In this document: positions 34,997-45,478 of the stretch, piece by piece
Numbering within the stretch: position 1 is the first letter of the stretch
Layout: every line of letters starts with the position of its first letter
NCBI GenBank assembly: GCA_903840435.1
Contig: CAIMFV010000035.1
Span: 1 to 64,000, forward strand
DNA length: 64,000 nucleotides
Source: an uncultured Caulobacterales bacterium
Lineage (GTDB): Bacteria > Pseudomonadota > Alphaproteobacteria > Caulobacterales > Caulobacteraceae
Direction of reading: 5' to 3'
Notes under the pieces: generated by a model
Seen by the model: only the letters and a program-made list of their open reading frames with translations
Databases searched by the model: none
What the model was told of the DNA's origin: nothing
Made by a program: the position numbers and the translations under genes

Positions 34997-36406
34997 TTAG
35001 AAGCGCACTGTTATTGTTTCGCCACCGCGCTGCAGAACCAAAGAGCCGACGCGACCAGCTTTGAGCGCGCTTTCCAATTCCGCAACCGAAGCCACGGGCT
35101 GGCCATTGACGGCGCGCACCAAATCGCCAGGCCGAAAGCCGAACTGGGCAGCGATCCCCGGCGTCAATTTCACAATCACGACGCCATGGGCGAATGGATC
35201 GAAGCCTAGGCTATCGGCAAGGCTGGGCGTCAGATCGGCAATGACGGCGCCCTGCAAGGGATTGCGTCCGTGCAGGGTCTTCTGCCCCTCGCTCGTCTGA
35301 GAGGCCGCCGCTTCGAGCTTCAAGCGCAAGGCCGTGATCTGGCCATTGTGGCGCACCTGCAAAGTCAAGGTGTCGCCCAAGCGATGGGTCTGGGCGATGT
35401 AGTCCAAAGAGGCGTCGTCGCCGACGGGGGCCTGATCCGCGCTAAGCACGATATCACCGAGGGTTAGCCCGGCCTTTTCCGCTGGTGATCCCGGATAGAC
35501 AGCCGTCACAACCGCACCTTCTGGCTTGGCGAGGCCGAGGCTCACCGCAATGGCGCTATCCACGGGCTTCATCCGCACACCGATCCAGGCGCGCTTTAAG
35601 GTCTTTGCGCCCCCAACGGCGGTTTCGACCACGCGTTGCACCAGGGCGGCGGGAATGGCGAAGCTGACGCCGCTATTTGATCCAGACCGACTGACAATAA
35701 AGGTGTTGAGGCCAATAAGATTGCCCTCCATGTCAACCAAGGGGCCTCCGCTATTGCCAGGATTCACCGCCGCATCGGTTTGGATATATTGACTAACGCC
35801 CGAACCAACCTCGGTTCGCGCAAGCGCGGAAATGATACCATTGGTCACGGTTTGGCCGACGCCGAACGGATTGCCGATGGCCAGCACGAGATCTCCGACC
35901 TCAAGCGGCTCCTTACCGGCAATCGGCAGGACCGGCAGCTTTTCCGCGCCAAGATCAATCTTGAGCACAGCAAGGTCGGAACGCTCGTCAGCCAGCAGCA
36001 CCTTGGCCTTGAACTGACGCTTGTCGGTCAACTGCACCATGACCTCGTCAAAGCCAGCAATGACATGGTTATTGGTAACAATGACGCCATCGGACCGCAC
36101 TACGGCGCCGGACCCTAAGGACCCCTCAAGCCGCTCGCGGGGCACTCCTGCGCCAAACAGCTCAAAGAACGGGTCCGCTTGGCGAACCATACGTTGGCTA
36201 AAGACGCTGACCACGGCAGGTGCTGCAAGCTTCACGACCGGCGCGAAACTCATCTTCATGGTGGCGAAATTGGCAGGCGGCGCCGAGTGCGGCGCGTCTA
36301 GCCCGTCTGCGCTGAGGGCCGGCGAGGCAGACGTCTTCGGCGCTGGCCCAGAACAGGCTGCCACAAGCGCGAACAGAGATAGGGCGAGCGACCGAAACAA
36401 CCGCAT
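34997..36406 (-). CDS. Deg/HtrA-type serine protease, predicted lipoprotein
   Basis: A 469-residue periplasmic quality-control protease of the Do family. The N-terminus has the lipobox L-V-A-A-C (Cys18), so it is probably anchored in a membrane rather than free. The trypsin-like triad is His114 (T-N-N-H-V-I-A-G), Asp144 (S-D-L-A-V-L-K) and Ser219 (N-P-G-N-S-G-G-P-L). Two PDZ domains follow at roughly residues 270-360 and 375-465. A linker of about 35 residues rich in Ala/Pro/Ser separates the Cys from the protease. It is the first gene of the rarA run. Confidence 0.94.
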   Translation of the reverse strand: MRLFRSLALSLFALVAACSGPAPKTSASPALSADGLDAPHSAPPANFATMKMSFAPVVKLAAPAVVSVFSQRMVRQADPFFELFGAGVPRERLEGSLGSGAVVRSDGVIVTNNHVIAGFDEVMVQLTDKRQFKAKVLLADERSDLAVLKIDLGAEKLPVLPIAGKEPLEVGDLVLAIGNPFGVGQTVTNGIISALARTEVGSGVSQYIQTDAAVNPGNSGGPLVDMEGNLIGLNTFIVSRSGSNSGVSFAIPAALVQRVVETAVGGAKTLKRAWIGVRMKPVDSAIAVSLGLAKPEGAVVTAVYPGSPAEKAGLTLGDIVLSADQAPVGDDASLDYIAQTHRLGDTLTLQVRHNGQITALRLKLEAAASQTSEGQKTLHGRNPLQGAVIADLTPSLADSLGFDPFAHGVVIVKLTPGIAAQFGFRPGDLVRAVNGQPVASVAELESALKAGRVGSLVLQRGGETITVRF

Positions 36407-36487
36407 AACAATCCCCTCATCAGGGCCAGAACCGAAAACCTGGCTAGATCAGCCGATCAGATGGGCGAAATTTCGGCAATTTCAACA

Positions 36488-37744
36488 TCAGACCGAAAGG
36501 GAAGCGGTCGGCGCAGAAGGTGCCGCTCGCGCGGCGCGAAACGCCAGCGCCAAAGCGGTGACGTTCAGCAAGGCCGCCGCCAAGATGGGCAGGCCGGGCA
36601 GGTGCAAGACCGCCTCTTGGCGAACGGCAAAGGCAAGCAGGGTGAGGTAGATGCCCGGCCCCAAAATGGCGGAAATGCCCATCATCGCCGAATTCGCACC
36701 TTGCAGGCGACCTTGCTCGGACGGCGAAACCCTCTGGCTCATCAAGCCTTGGATGCCCGGGGCGATCAGGCCGGAAAGGCCGCCAATCAAAATGCCAGAC
36801 AGGAAAATCAGCGGCGACGGCGCAAGCGCATAGATGAAAAAGGCAGTCGAGGTACAGGCAAGGCCAACCAATAGCGCCCGCCGCTCGCCCAGCCACTTCA
36901 CCGCCGGTCCGACAACCGCGCCCTGCACAATAATCGACACGACCCCAGTCACCACCAACATCAGCGAGGCCTGCCGCACGCCCCAGCCGAAGCGATGGCC
37001 CACGTAGAGCACGAAAATACTGGGGAAGGCATTGTGCGCCAGCTGGAAGATGAAATAGACGCTCGCCAAACTGAAGAGGCCGGGCTTTGAGCGTAACAAC
37101 ACCAAGGAGCCCACCGGATTGGCCTTGCTCCACTGAAACTTCGGCGCCCGTTTTTCGGGCGGTAGCGATTCGGGCAAGATGAAGAAGCCATAGAGCCAGT
37201 TGATCAGCGCCAGTCCCGCGGACAAATAGAAAGGCCAGCGCAGATTATACCCTCCGAGCCAGCCGCCGATGGCGGGGCCGACAACAAAGCCAATGCCAAA
37301 GGCCGCCCCCATCAAGCCATAGGACTTAGCCCGGTCCTTAGGCTCGGTCACGTCGGCAATATAGGCATTGGCGGTCGAAAAACTGGCCGAGGTTGCGCCA
37401 TTGATCAGCCGACCAATAAAGAGCCACGCCAGTGTCGGGGCGAGCGCCATAAACAGATAATCGATCCCAAGCCCAAAAATTGACAGGAGCAGGACAGGCC
37501 GGCGGCCAAATCTGTCAGACAACATGCCCTGGACCGGGCTCATGAAGAACTGCATCACGCCCCAGGAGACGGCGAACACCATGGTGTAGTCGGCAGCCGT
37601 CGCCGTATCACCGCCCACCATGGATTTGACCAGATTGGGCAGGACCGGGATCATCACGCCGAAGGACAAGATGTCCATCACCGCCGTGGCGAAGATAAAG
37701 GCGACCGCTGCCTGACGCCGTCCCTTTGTTACCGGTTCACTCAC
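36488..37744 (-). CDS. MFS transporter of the TCR/Tet type
   Basis: A 418-residue protein with twelve predicted membrane helices. The family motif between helices 2 and 3 is G-M-L-S-D-R-F-G-R-R-P-V-L-L, and helix 5 has G-P-A-I-G-G-W-L-G-G. This resembles TetA-like drug/H+ antiporters, but such exporters are common in chromosomes and the substrate is unknown; resistance should not be assumed. GTG start at 37744. It ends about 80 bp before the Deg protease gene and is separated from the ribosomal operon by a terminator. Confidence 0.9.
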   Translation of the reverse strand: MSEPVTKGRRQAAVAFIFATAVMDILSFGVMIPVLPNLVKSMVGGDTATAADYTMVFAVSWGVMQFFMSPVQGMLSDRFGRRPVLLLSIFGLGIDYLFMALAPTLAWLFIGRLINGATSASFSTANAYIADVTEPKDRAKSYGLMGAAFGIGFVVGPAIGGWLGGYNLRWPFYLSAGLALINWLYGFFILPESLPPEKRAPKFQWSKANPVGSLVLLRSKPGLFSLASVYFIFQLAHNAFPSIFVLYVGHRFGWGVRQASLMLVVTGVVSIIVQGAVVGPAVKWLGERRALLVGLACTSTAFFIYALAPSPLIFLSGILIGGLSGLIAPGIQGLMSQRVSPSEQGRLQGANSAMMGISAILGPGIYLTLLAFAVRQEAVLHLPGLPILAAALLNVTALALAFRAARAAPSAPTASLSV

Positions 37745-37767
37745 AGCCTCAGCCCTTCAAAACGTAC

Positions 37768-37799
37768 AAAAGCCCCCAGGGCGCACCCCAGGGGCTTTG
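37768..37799 (-). terminator. terminator of the ribosomal protein operon
   Basis: Inverted repeat AAAGCCCC / GGGGCTTT (37769-37776 with 37791-37798), read on the minus strand as a GC stem followed by TTTTGT, lies 35 bp after the rplQ stop. The GTG start of the MFS gene follows just beyond it. Confidence 0.75.
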
Positions 37800-37832
37800 G
37801 TTCAAATGCTTATAGAAGCGCCCGTTCGGCGC

Positions 37833-38246
37833 CTATTCATCGGCGAAGACTTCCATCTTCGGACCGCTGTCCTTGCCCTTTTCGCTGACGTCACGATCGA
37901 CAAATTCGATCACAGCCATCGGCGCATTATCCCCATGGCGATAGCCCGCCTTGAGCACCCGGATATAGCCGCCGAGCCGGGCCTGATAGCGCGGGCCAAG
38001 GGTCGCAAACAGCTTGCCGACCTGTTCGTTGTCGCGGACCTTCGAAATGGCTTGGCGACGCGCATGCAGATCGCCCCGCTTGGCCAAGGTGATCAGCTTT
38101 TCGACGAACGGACGCAGTTCCTTGGCCTTTGGCAAGGTCGTGACGATTTGCTCGTGCTTGATCAGGCTCGCCGCCATATTGGCGAACATAGCCGTCCGGT
38201 GGGCCGAGGTCCGGCCGAGTTTGCGGTGCGCAACGCCGTGGCGCAT
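37833..38246 (-). CDS. rplQ: 50S ribosomal protein L17
   Basis: L17, 137 residues, lines the polypeptide exit region of the large subunit. The start [17 protein letters not shown] is diagnostic. The C-terminus has a short acidic extension (K-M-E-V-F-A-D-E). It is the last gene of the cluster, 51 bp after rpoA, and is followed by a terminator. Confidence 0.98.
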   Translation of the reverse strand: MRHGVAHRKLGRTSAHRTAMFANMAASLIKHEQIVTTLPKAKELRPFVEKLITLAKRGDLHARRQAISKVRDNEQVGKLFATLGPRYQARLGGYIRVLKAGYRHGDNAPMAVIEFVDRDVSEKGKDSGPKMEVFADE

Positions 38247-38297
38247 AGGGGTCTCTCCAGTGCGAGCGGGCCGTCTCGCGACGGGCCGGTGTCGGGG

Positions 38298-39314
38298 TTA
38301 GATCTGGTCTTCGAACTTACGCGCCAGATCCTCGATGTTCTCCGGTGGCCAATTCGGCACATCCATGCCGAGGTGCAGGCCCATACCGGACAACACTTCT
38401 TTGATCTCGTTCAGCGACTTGCGGCCAAAGTTCGGCGTGCGAAGCATTTCCGCTTCCGTCTTTTGGATCAGGTCACCGATATAAACAATATTGTCGTTCT
38501 TCAAGCAGTTAGCCGAACGGACCGACAATTCAAGCTCGTCAACCTTCTTCAGCAGGGCTGGGTTGAACGGCAGCTCGGGCTTGGACTCGTCGGCAGATTT
38601 CCGTTGTGGCTCTTCAAAGGTGATGAAGATCCGCAGCTGGTCTTGCAAGATACGCGCCGCAAAGGCGACCGCATCAACCGGTGTCACCGCGCCATTGGTT
38701 TCGACTTCCAAGATCAACTTGTCATAGTCGAGGCTTTGACCCTGACGGGTGGGCTCAACGCGATAGGCGACCCGCTTGACCGGGCTGAACAAGCTGTCAA
38801 CGGCGATCAAGCCGATCGGCGCATCCTCTGGGCGATTACGCTCAGCGGCGACATAGCCCTTGCCCGTCTGCACGGTGAATTCGATGCGAATTTGCGCGCC
38901 TTCATCCAAGGTGCAGAGCACGTGGTCTTTGTTGAGGATTTCAATATCGGAAGGCGCGTCGATCTGACCCGCCGTCACCGCGCCTGGGCCTTGAGCGCGC
39001 AGCGTCATACGCTTTGGGCCCTCGGCATGCATGCGCAGCGCCAATTGCTTGATATTCAGGATGATGTCGACGACATCTTCGCGCACGCCCTCAAGCGAGG
39101 AGAATTCATGCACGACACCGTCAATTTGCACCGCTGTCACGGCCGCGCCTTGCAGCGACGACAATAGAACGCGACGCAAGGAATTTCCCAAGGTGACACC
39201 AAAGCCGCGCTCGAGCGGTTCAGCAATCATCCGGGCCTTGCGAGTCCCATCGCCGCCCGCTTCAATGACGGGCTTTTCAGGACGGATCAGCTCTTGCCAG
39301 TTTCTTTCGATCAC
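38298..39314 (-). CDS. rpoA: DNA-directed RNA polymerase subunit alpha
   Basis: The 338-residue alpha subunit. The N-terminal assembly domain has [16 protein letters not shown], and the C-terminal domain (after about residue 250) has the helix-hairpin-helix [15 protein letters not shown] used for UP elements and activator contacts. ATG at 39314, 90 bp after rpsK. Confidence 0.99.
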   Translation of the reverse strand: MIERNWQELIRPEKPVIEAGGDGTRKARMIAEPLERGFGVTLGNSLRRVLLSSLQGAAVTAVQIDGVVHEFSSLEGVREDVVDIILNIKQLALRMHAEGPKRMTLRAQGPGAVTAGQIDAPSDIEILNKDHVLCTLDEGAQIRIEFTVQTGKGYVAAERNRPEDAPIGLIAVDSLFSPVKRVAYRVEPTRQGQSLDYDKLILEVETNGAVTPVDAVAFAARILQDQLRIFITFEEPQRKSADESKPELPFNPALLKKVDELELSVRSANCLKNDNIVYIGDLIQKTEAEMLRTPNFGRKSLNEIKEVLSGMGLHLGMDVPNWPPENIEDLARKFEDQI

Positions 39315-39404
39315 GACGGTCTAGACTCTCGATCAGGGGCCAGGAGACGGACGGGTCCGCAGGGCGGCCCGGCGCGCCGCTCGGCATAATGGGAAGGACG
39401 GCTA

Positions 39405-39794
39405 TTAGACTCGACGACGCTTCGGCGGACGGCAGCCGTTGTGTGGGATCGGCGTGACGTCGCGAATGGTGGTAATGGTGAAGCCAACTGACTGCAAAGC
39501 CCGCAAGGCCGACTCGCGACCCGAACCGGGACCCGCGACATTGACCTCAAGTGTTTTGACGCCGTGCTCCATCGCCTTACGGCCCGCGTCTTCGGCGGCC
39601 ATCTGCGCGGCATAAGGCGTCGACTTCCGCGACCCCTTAAACCCCATCGCGCCAGCTGACGACCAGGAAATCGTATTTCCTTGCGCGTCGGTGATGGTCA
39701 CCATGGTGTTGTTGAACGAGGCGTTCACGTGAGCGACGCCCGAGGTGATGTTTTTGCGTTCGCGCTTTTTAACGCGTGCGGGTTCCTTGGCCAT
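39405..39794 (-). CDS. rpsK: 30S ribosomal protein S11
   Basis: S11, 129 residues, on the 30S platform. [12 protein letters not shown] and the C-terminal [13 protein letters not shown] are typical. It follows rpsM with an 11-bp gap. Confidence 0.98.
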   Translation of the reverse strand: MAKEPARVKKRERKNITSGVAHVNASFNNTMVTITDAQGNTISWSSAGAMGFKGSRKSTPYAAQMAAEDAGRKAMEHGVKTLEVNVAGPGSGRESALRALQSVGFTITTIRDVTPIPHNGCRPPKRRRV

Positions 39795-39805
39795 GTCGGC
39801 TAGCC

Positions 39806-40174
39806 CTACTTCTTCTTGCCGGCGATCGGCTTGGCGGGACCCTTACGGGTACGTGCATTGGTGTGGGTGCGCTGACCGCGAACCGGCAAACCCTTACGAT
39901 GGCGGAAGCCGCGATAAGACGCGAGGTCCATCAAACGCTTGATGTTCATCGACACTTCACGACGCAGGTCCCCTTCCACCGTGTAGTCACGGTCGATGGC
40001 TTCCCGAAGCGCCAAGACTTCGGCGTCGGTCAACTGATTCACCCGGCGGCTCTCGTCGATGCCGACCTTCGACAGAAGGTCCTTAGCGGCGCGAGGGCCA
40101 ATGCCATGAATATACTGGAGCGCGATTTCAACGCGCTTTTGGGTCGGGATATTGACGCCTGCAATACGGGCCAC
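39806..40174 (-). CDS. rpsM: 30S ribosomal protein S13
   Basis: S13, 122 residues, in the 30S head where it contacts the large subunit. The start [11 protein letters not shown] and [14 protein letters not shown] are characteristic. A 204-bp gap separates it from adk, so the alpha-operon section may have its own promoter there. Confidence 0.98.
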   Translation of the reverse strand: MARIAGVNIPTQKRVEIALQYIHGIGPRAAKDLLSKVGIDESRRVNQLTDAEVLALREAIDRDYTVEGDLRREVSMNIKRLMDLASYRGFRHRKGLPVRGQRTHTNARTRKGPAKPIAGKKK

Positions 40175-40378
40175 GTCTGAAGTTCTCCTGGTGCGCGCGC
40201 ACAGAAACGCAAAAACGCCCCGCCCTTTTGGAAAGGCCGGGAGAGCTGACGCCGGTTAGGCGCCATTTCGCGGAAGGGCCTCGTTATAAGGAGGAAACGT
40301 CTGGCGTCAATGGCGGATTGATGAAAACCTTTAAAAAGTCTCAGTCTGTCTGGGAAATTGGCTCTCGACGCGAAGGTC

Positions 40379-40948
40379 TTAAGCTGTCTCGCCCAGGGTG
40401 CGGTCGATCTCTTGGGCAACAACGGCGATATCGGCCATTCCGTCCACTTCGTGCAACTTTCCCTGCTCGCGATAATAGGGGAGCAAGGGGGCTGTTTGGG
40501 TCATATAGGCGTCTAAACGGACCTTGAAGGCGTCCGGATTGTCATCCGCCCTCCCCTCGGCCTCGAATCGCTTGGCGATTCGCGCCATTAAGGCTTGCGG
40601 GTCCACGACAAGGCGCACGACCAGATCGATTTTCGCGCCGCGCCGCTGCAGCATATCATCCAAAGCCTGAGCTTGGGCGACTGTGCGCGGGAAACCATCG
40701 AAAATCGCCCCGCCCGCAGCCTCAGCTTCGGGCAATTTCTCTTCAATCAGAGCGATGACAATGTCATCGGAAACAAGTTCGCCCCGATCCATAATGCCCG
40801 CCACCCGTTGACCGAGCTCAGAACCCGAGGTGCGGGCGGCGCGTAGCATGTCGCCGGTCGATAGCTGAACCATACCGCGCTCGGTGACGAGACGCTTCGC
40901 CTGCGTGCCCTTACCTGCCGCGGGCGGCCCAAAAAGGATGAGGTTCAT
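40379..40948 (-). CDS. adk: adenylate kinase
   Basis: Converts AMP and ATP to two ADP. The 189-residue short form has the P-loop G-P-P-A-A-G-K-G-T-Q, F-D-G-F-P-R-T with the AMP-binding region, and only a short lid (no zinc cysteines). ATG at 40948 (M-N-L-I-L-F-G-P-P) is preferred over an in-frame upstream start at 40969. Placed after secY, as in many bacteria. Confidence 0.98.
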   Translation of the reverse strand: MNLILFGPPAAGKGTQAKRLVTERGMVQLSTGDMLRAARTSGSELGQRVAGIMDRGELVSDDIVIALIEEKLPEAEAAGGAIFDGFPRTVAQAQALDDMLQRRGAKIDLVVRLVVDPQALMARIAKRFEAEGRADDNPDAFKVRLDAYMTQTAPLLPYYREQGKLHEVDGMADIAVVAQEIDRTLGETA

Positions 40949-41026
40949 GCCTGTTCCGATCCTCCCCACACATTCCCAGCGCGCGATGCGCCGTTGGTTT
41001 CTTATGTCGAGCGCGCCTGTCCTGGC

Positions 41027-42382
41027 TTAGCGGCCAGGACGGTTGCCACGCAACTTCGACTTTTTGATAAGGCCCTCATATTGGTGGGCCAAGAGATGGG
41101 ACTGGATCTGCGCCACCGTGTCCATCGTGACAGTGACGACGATCAGGATCGAGGTGCCGCCGAGATAGATGCTCGGACCAAATGCATTGGTCACAGCTTC
41201 CGGCAGCAGGCAGACAAGCGCGATATAGCCGGCGCCGATCACCGTCAGACGGGTCAGCACATAGTCAATATAGGCAGCCGTGCGCTTACCTGGCGGATAG
41301 CCCGGCAAAAACCCGCCATACTTGCGCAAGTTCTCCGCCGTCTCCTCCGGGTTGAAGACGATAGAGGTGTAGAAAAAGCAGAAGAAGACGATCATCAGGC
41401 CATAGGCAACCATGAACAAGGGCTGGCCATGCTGCAATTGCCCCACCACGGAAGGAACCCATTGGGCCCAGCTCGGCAAGTTATTGTTGGCGCTGAGAAA
41501 GCCCAGCACGGTTGTCGGCAAGAGCAACAGGCTTGAGGCAAAGATCGGCGGAATGACCCCGGACGTGTTGATCTTCAACGGCATGAAGCTGGAATCTCCG
41601 CCATACATGCGATTTCCCACCTGCCGCTTTGGATATTGCACCAGCAGGCGCCGCTGCGAGCGCTCCATAAAGACGATGAAGAGGATAACGCCGACCGCAA
41701 TGGCGGCGATGGCCAGCAGCATGGCCGGGTTCATTGCCCCGGTACGCGTGAGAGACAAAAGCTGCCAAATGGCGCGCGGCAAGGTCGCCACAATGCCGGC
41801 AAAGATGACGAGCGAAATGCCATTGCCCACGCCCCGGCTGGTGATTTGCTCGCCCAGCCACATCAGGAACAAGGTGCCGCCGGTCAAGGTCGCAACGGTG
41901 GAAAGTACGAAGAACACACCCGGCTGGTCGACCATGCCTTGGGTGTTCTGCAAGCCCATGGCGATGCCAAAGGACTGAACCAGCGCCAAGAGGACTGCCA
42001 GATAGCGGGTATATTGGTTGAGCGTCTTACGCCCCGCCTCCCCGCCTTCCTTCTTCAGCTTTTCCCAGGGCGTGTAGAAGGTCGCCAAAAGCTGAACGAT
42101 GATCGAGGCCGAAATGTAAGGCATGACGTTGAGCGAAAAGATCGCCATGCGTTGCACCGCACCGCCAGAGAACATGTTGAACATGCCCAATATGCCCTTG
42201 GCCTGACCGGAAAAGGCGGCGGCGAAGTGCGCGGTGTCGATGCCGGGGATCGGGATATAGGTCCCGAGCCGATACATGATCAATGCGCCAAGCGTGAACC
42301 ACAGACGCTTATGCAGGTCCGTAGCACGCGTGAAAGCGCCGACATTCATATTCGCGGCAAGCTGTTCTGCGGCCGAAGCCAT
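41027..42382 (-). CDS. secY: preprotein translocase subunit SecY
   Basis: Core channel of the Sec translocon, 451 residues with ten membrane helices. P-G-I-D near residue 48 begins the plug region; F-S-L-N-V-M-P-Y-I-S-A-S-I and the large cytoplasmic loop Q-R-R-L-L-V-Q-Y-P-K-R are family marks. It exports several signal-peptide proteins seen in the window. Confidence 0.98.
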   Translation of the reverse strand: MASAAEQLAANMNVGAFTRATDLHKRLWFTLGALIMYRLGTYIPIPGIDTAHFAAAFSGQAKGILGMFNMFSGGAVQRMAIFSLNVMPYISASIIVQLLATFYTPWEKLKKEGGEAGRKTLNQYTRYLAVLLALVQSFGIAMGLQNTQGMVDQPGVFFVLSTVATLTGGTLFLMWLGEQITSRGVGNGISLVIFAGIVATLPRAIWQLLSLTRTGAMNPAMLLAIAAIAVGVILFIVFMERSQRRLLVQYPKRQVGNRMYGGDSSFMPLKINTSGVIPPIFASSLLLLPTTVLGFLSANNNLPSWAQWVPSVVGQLQHGQPLFMVAYGLMIVFFCFFYTSIVFNPEETAENLRKYGGFLPGYPPGKRTAAYIDYVLTRLTVIGAGYIALVCLLPEAVTNAFGPSIYLGGTSILIVVTVTMDTVAQIQSHLLAHQYEGLIKKSKLRGNRPGR

Positions 42383-42440
42383 CTGGCGATCCTAACCTCT
42401 GTCTCGACAGCCTAAGATGTAGGCGCTAGCCGAGGGATTG

Positions 42441-42923
42441 TCAGCCCTCGACAGCCGCAACAGGCTTGGTCAGTGTCAACACACCGCCCGCAGCCTCAAT
42501 GGCCGCCTTGGCCTTGGTGGTGGCGGAATAGGCCGTAATGGTGATCTTGGTCGAGATCTCGCCGTCGCCGAGCAACTTCACCCCGTCGCGTTCGCGGCGG
42601 ATGACGCCCGCAGCCTTGAGGCTCGCCGCAGTGATCGGCTGGGACGCATCCAGACGCCCTGCCTCAATGGCCTTGACGATACGCCATAGATTGACCTCAG
42701 CAAATTGCAAGGCGCCGGGATTATTGAACCCGCGCTTTGGCATCCGCATGTGCAAGGGCATTTGACCGCCCTCAAAGCTATTCATGCCATGACCCGTACG
42801 CGAGGTTTGACCCTTGACGCCGCGACCGGCGGTCTTGCCCTTGCCAGAGCCAGGACCACGACCGACGCGCATACGCTTCTTGTGGGCGCCCGCATTGTCA
42901 GCGAGTTCGTTTAACTTAACCAT
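42441..42923 (-). CDS. rplO: 50S ribosomal protein L15
   Basis: L15, 160 residues. The Gly/Arg/Lys-rich start (G-R-G-P-G-S-G-K-G-K-T-A-G-R-G) and F-E-G-G-Q-M-P-L-H-M-R-M-P-K-R-G-F are diagnostic. It follows rpmD after 84 bp and precedes secY. Confidence 0.98.
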   Translation of the reverse strand: MVKLNELADNAGAHKKRMRVGRGPGSGKGKTAGRGVKGQTSRTGHGMNSFEGGQMPLHMRMPKRGFNNPGALQFAEVNLWRIVKAIEAGRLDASQPITAASLKAAGVIRRERDGVKLLGDGEISTKITITAYSATTKAKAAIEAAGGVLTLTKPVAAVEG

Positions 42924-43007
42924 GGGAGGAGCCTCTCGATTTGAGATGAAACGCCAGATGCGTGCACCTGACTCGGCAAAATAAAGTGAAGTCGCGGAAG
43001 CTTTGGC

Positions 43008-43193
43008 CTAGGCCCGATCTTCGACGACCTCCACGAGGTGAGCAACCTTAGCGATCATGCCACGGGTCGAGGACGTGTCGTCCAACACAGATTCCCGGCC
43101 GATCCGATTCAAGCCAAGACCGACGAGGGTCGCACGCTGATCAGACTTGCGGCGGATGGGGCTGCCGGTTTGGCGAACAGTGATCTTTTTCAT
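43008..43193 (-). CDS. rpmD: 50S ribosomal protein L30
   Basis: L30, 61 residues, with [11 protein letters not shown] and L-G-L-N-R-I-G-R. It sits 11 bp after rpsE. Confidence 0.97.
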   Translation of the reverse strand: MKKITVRQTGSPIRRKSDQRATLVGLGLNRIGRESVLDDTSSTRGMIAKVAHLVEVVEDRA

Positions 43194-43204
43194 AACCCCT
43201 CTCC

Positions 43205-43819
43205 TCAGCCTTCCAGCGCGTCAGGCGCGGACGCACCGTCGACACGACGGCCGATGATGTCCGAAACCTTCTTGCCGCGCTTATTGGCGACTTGACGCGG
43301 GCTGGATTGGCCCTTGAGCGCGTCAAAGGTGGCGCGCACCATGTTGTAGGGATTGGACGAGCCAATGGACTTCGCAACCACGTCTTGAACGCCCAGCGTT
43401 TCGAGAACCGCGCGCATGGGACCGCCCGCGATGACACCCGTGCCCGGAGGGGCCGCACGCAAGGTCACCTTGCCAGCACCGTGCCGACCTGCGCCATCAT
43501 GGTGCAGGGTCCGGCTTTCCCGCAGGGGCACACGGATCATCGCCTTCTTGGCCTCTTCCGTCGCCTTGCGAATGGCTTCTGGCACTTCCCGCGCCTTGCC
43601 ATGCCCAAAGCCGACCCGACCCTTTTGATCGCCGACCACCATCAAGGCAGCGAAGGAGAACCGACGCCCGCCCTTCACAGTCGCTGCGACGCGATTGATG
43701 TGAACGAGCTTTTCGACGATGTCGCTTTCGCCCCGCTCTTCGACAGGTTGATTGCGGTCACGACGATCACGGCGTCCGCCGCCTTCGTTCCCGCCCCGTT
43801 GTTGTTCGCCACGAGCCAT
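43205..43819 (-). CDS. rpsE: 30S ribosomal protein S5
   Basis: S5, 204 residues, involved in translational accuracy. A charged, Gly/Arg-rich N-terminal extension of about 30 residues precedes the S5 domain ([16 protein letters not shown]). [15 protein letters not shown] is the C-terminal hallmark. Confidence 0.98.
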   Translation of the reverse strand: MARGEQQRGGNEGGGRRDRRDRNQPVEERGESDIVEKLVHINRVAATVKGGRRFSFAALMVVGDQKGRVGFGHGKAREVPEAIRKATEEAKKAMIRVPLRESRTLHHDGAGRHGAGKVTLRAAPPGTGVIAGGPMRAVLETLGVQDVVAKSIGSSNPYNMVRATFDALKGQSSPRQVANKRGKKVSDIIGRRVDGASAPDALEG

Positions 43820-43830
43820 TTGCGGTTTCC

Positions 43831-44190
43831 TTAGAAGTTCAGGCCGGCTTCGCGCGCGGCGTCAGCCAGGGCCTTGACCCGACCGTGATAAAGATAGCCG
43901 CCGCGATCAAAGACCACGTCGGTCACGCCTTTTTCCTTGGCGCGTTCGGCGATCAAGCGACCAATAGCGGCGGCAGCCTCCCGATCCGAGCCCTTGGGCA
44001 AGCCCACGGCTGATTCCAACGTCGAGGCCGACACGATGGTCACGCCCTTGACGTCGTCGATCAGTTGCACGGAGATGTTCTTGTTAGACCGAAACACCGA
44101 CAGACGCGGGCGCAGGCCGCCAACCTTGCGAAGGCGGTTGCGATTGCGCTGGGCGCGACGTTGATTTTGTTCGCGAACGGAGAGCGCCAT
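43831..44190 (-). CDS. rplR: 50S ribosomal protein L18
   Basis: L18, 119 residues, binds 5S r[14 protein letters not shown] and the C-terminal [15 protein letters not shown] are typical. Confidence 0.98.
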   Translation of the reverse strand: MALSVREQNQRRAQRNRNRLRKVGGLRPRLSVFRSNKNISVQLIDDVKGVTIVSASTLESAVGLPKGSDREAAAAIGRLIAERAKEKGVTDVVFDRGGYLYHGRVKALADAAREAGLNF

Positions 44191-44193
44191 GGC

Positions 44194-44727
44194 TTACTTC
44201 TTCTTGCCTTCTTTGCGGCGAACCGTCTCGCCCTGATAGCGTACGCCCTTGCCCTTATAGGGTTCTGGCGGACGAATCCGGCGAATACGGGCTGCGATTT
44301 CACCGACCAATTGCTTGTCGATCCCAGAGATGCGGATCTCGGTTTGCTTCGGCACCGCAAAAGCGACACCGGCAGGCGCGGCAATATCCACATCGTGGCT
44401 AAAGCCTAGCTGCAAGGACAAGGCCTGGCCCTTCATGGCGGCGCGATAGCCGACGCCGACCAATTCCAAGACCTCTTCATAGCCTTGCGTCACGCCATGA
44501 ACCATGTTGGCGACGAGGGTGCGAGACAGCCCCCACATGCCACGGGCCCGCTGGGTGTCGACACGCGGCGCAAATTGCAACTCCGCGCCCGATTGGGTCA
44601 CTTCGACCTCTTCCGGCAAGACCACGGCGAGTTGACCCTTGGGGCCCTTCACCGCGAGGCTTTGGCCATTCAAAGTCAGCGTGACGCCGGCTGGAATAGC
44701 GACTGGTTTTTTTCCGATACGAGACAT
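44194..44727 (-). CDS. rplF: 50S ribosomal protein L6
   Basis: L6, 177 residues, near the GTPase-associated centre. ATG at 44727 ([12 protein letters not shown]) is the true start; the open frame extends upstream into rpsH without meaning. [11 protein letters not shown] is the C-terminal signature. Confidence 0.98.
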   Translation of the reverse strand: MSRIGKKPVAIPAGVTLTLNGQSLAVKGPKGQLAVVLPEEVEVTQSGAELQFAPRVDTQRARGMWGLSRTLVANMVHGVTQGYEEVLELVGVGYRAAMKGQALSLQLGFSHDVDIAAPAGVAFAVPKQTEIRISGIDKQLVGEIAARIRRIRPPEPYKGKGVRYQGETVRRKEGKKK

Positions 44728-44743
44728 GGTCTGACCTTCCCGA

Positions 44744-45142
44744 TCAGTAGACCCGGCACAGGACTTCGCCGCCGACATTTTCGGCGCGCGCAGCCTGGTC
44801 CGACATGACGCCCTTGGGAGTCGAAAGAATGGAAATACCAAGGCCGTTTTTCACCGGCTTCAGATCGCCAATCGAAGAATAGACCCGACGCCCGGGGCGC
44901 GAAACGCGAGCAATGTCGACAATGACGGGTTCGCCATCAAAGTACTTGAGCTCGATCTCGAATTCCGGATGGCCACCCTCGTGCTCAACGAGAGAATAGC
45001 CGCGAATGTAGCCCTCTTCTTGGAGCACGTCGAGCACCCGGCGACGCAAGGTTGACGCTGGCGTCAAAACCTTAGACCGCTTGCGCTGGTTGGCATTTTT
45101 GATGCGAGCGATCAGATCGCTCAGGGGATCGTTGAAGGACAT
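44744..45142 (-). CDS. rpsH: 30S ribosomal protein S8
   Basis: S8, 132 residues, a primary 16S binder and, in E. coli, the spc operon repressor. The start [17 protein letters not shown] and the C-terminal [10 protein letters not shown] fit the family. Confidence 0.98.
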   Translation of the reverse strand: MSFNDPLSDLIARIKNANQRKRSKVLTPASTLRRRVLDVLQEEGYIRGYSLVEHEGGHPEFEIELKYFDGEPVIVDIARVSRPGRRVYSSIGDLKPVKNGLGISILSTPKGVMSDQAARAENVGGEVLCRVY

Positions 45143-45151
45143 GCTCCCCTC

Positions 45152-45457
45152 CTACCAGCTGGACTTGACAAGGCCAGGAACCTGGCCAGCGGACCCGAGC
45201 TCGCGCAACGCGATCCGGCTCATCTTCAATTTGCGATAAAAGGCGCGCGGACGCCCCGTCACTTCGCAGCGATTACGAATGCGGGTCTTTGACCCACTCC
45301 GTGGCATAGCCGCCAGCTTCAGACGCGCCTCAAAGCGGTCCTCCAGCGGCAGTTGCTCGTCGTTCGCAATCGCCTTCAGCGCTTCGCGCTTAGCCTCGTC
45401 TCGCTTCACCAGGCGCTTGACGGCCTCGTTACGATTGATGGCGCTCTTCTTAGCCAT
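45152..45457 (-). CDS. rpsN: 30S ribosomal protein S14 (zinc-free form)
   Basis: S14, 101 residues, the longer form without the CxxC zinc motifs. [14 protein letters not shown] and the C-terminal G-L-V-K-S-S-W are diagnostic. Confidence 0.98.
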   Translation of the reverse strand: MAKKSAINRNEAVKRLVKRDEAKREALKAIANDEQLPLEDRFEARLKLAAMPRSGSKTRIRNRCEVTGRPRAFYRKLKMSRIALRELGSAGQVPGLVKSSW

Positions 45458-45478
45458 GACTGTCCTCTCCGCTCCCGA

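Noticed and set aside
36488..37744. Reading the MFS gene as a tetracycline resistance gene
   Set aside because: Only family-level similarity is visible. Chromosomal TCR-type exporters are common and their substrates vary; there is no mobile context.
37797..39167. Long plus-strand ORF of 456 codons
   Set aside because: It is antisense to rplQ and rpoA, which are certain. High-GC codon bias creates long open frames on the opposite strand; the translation has no family features.
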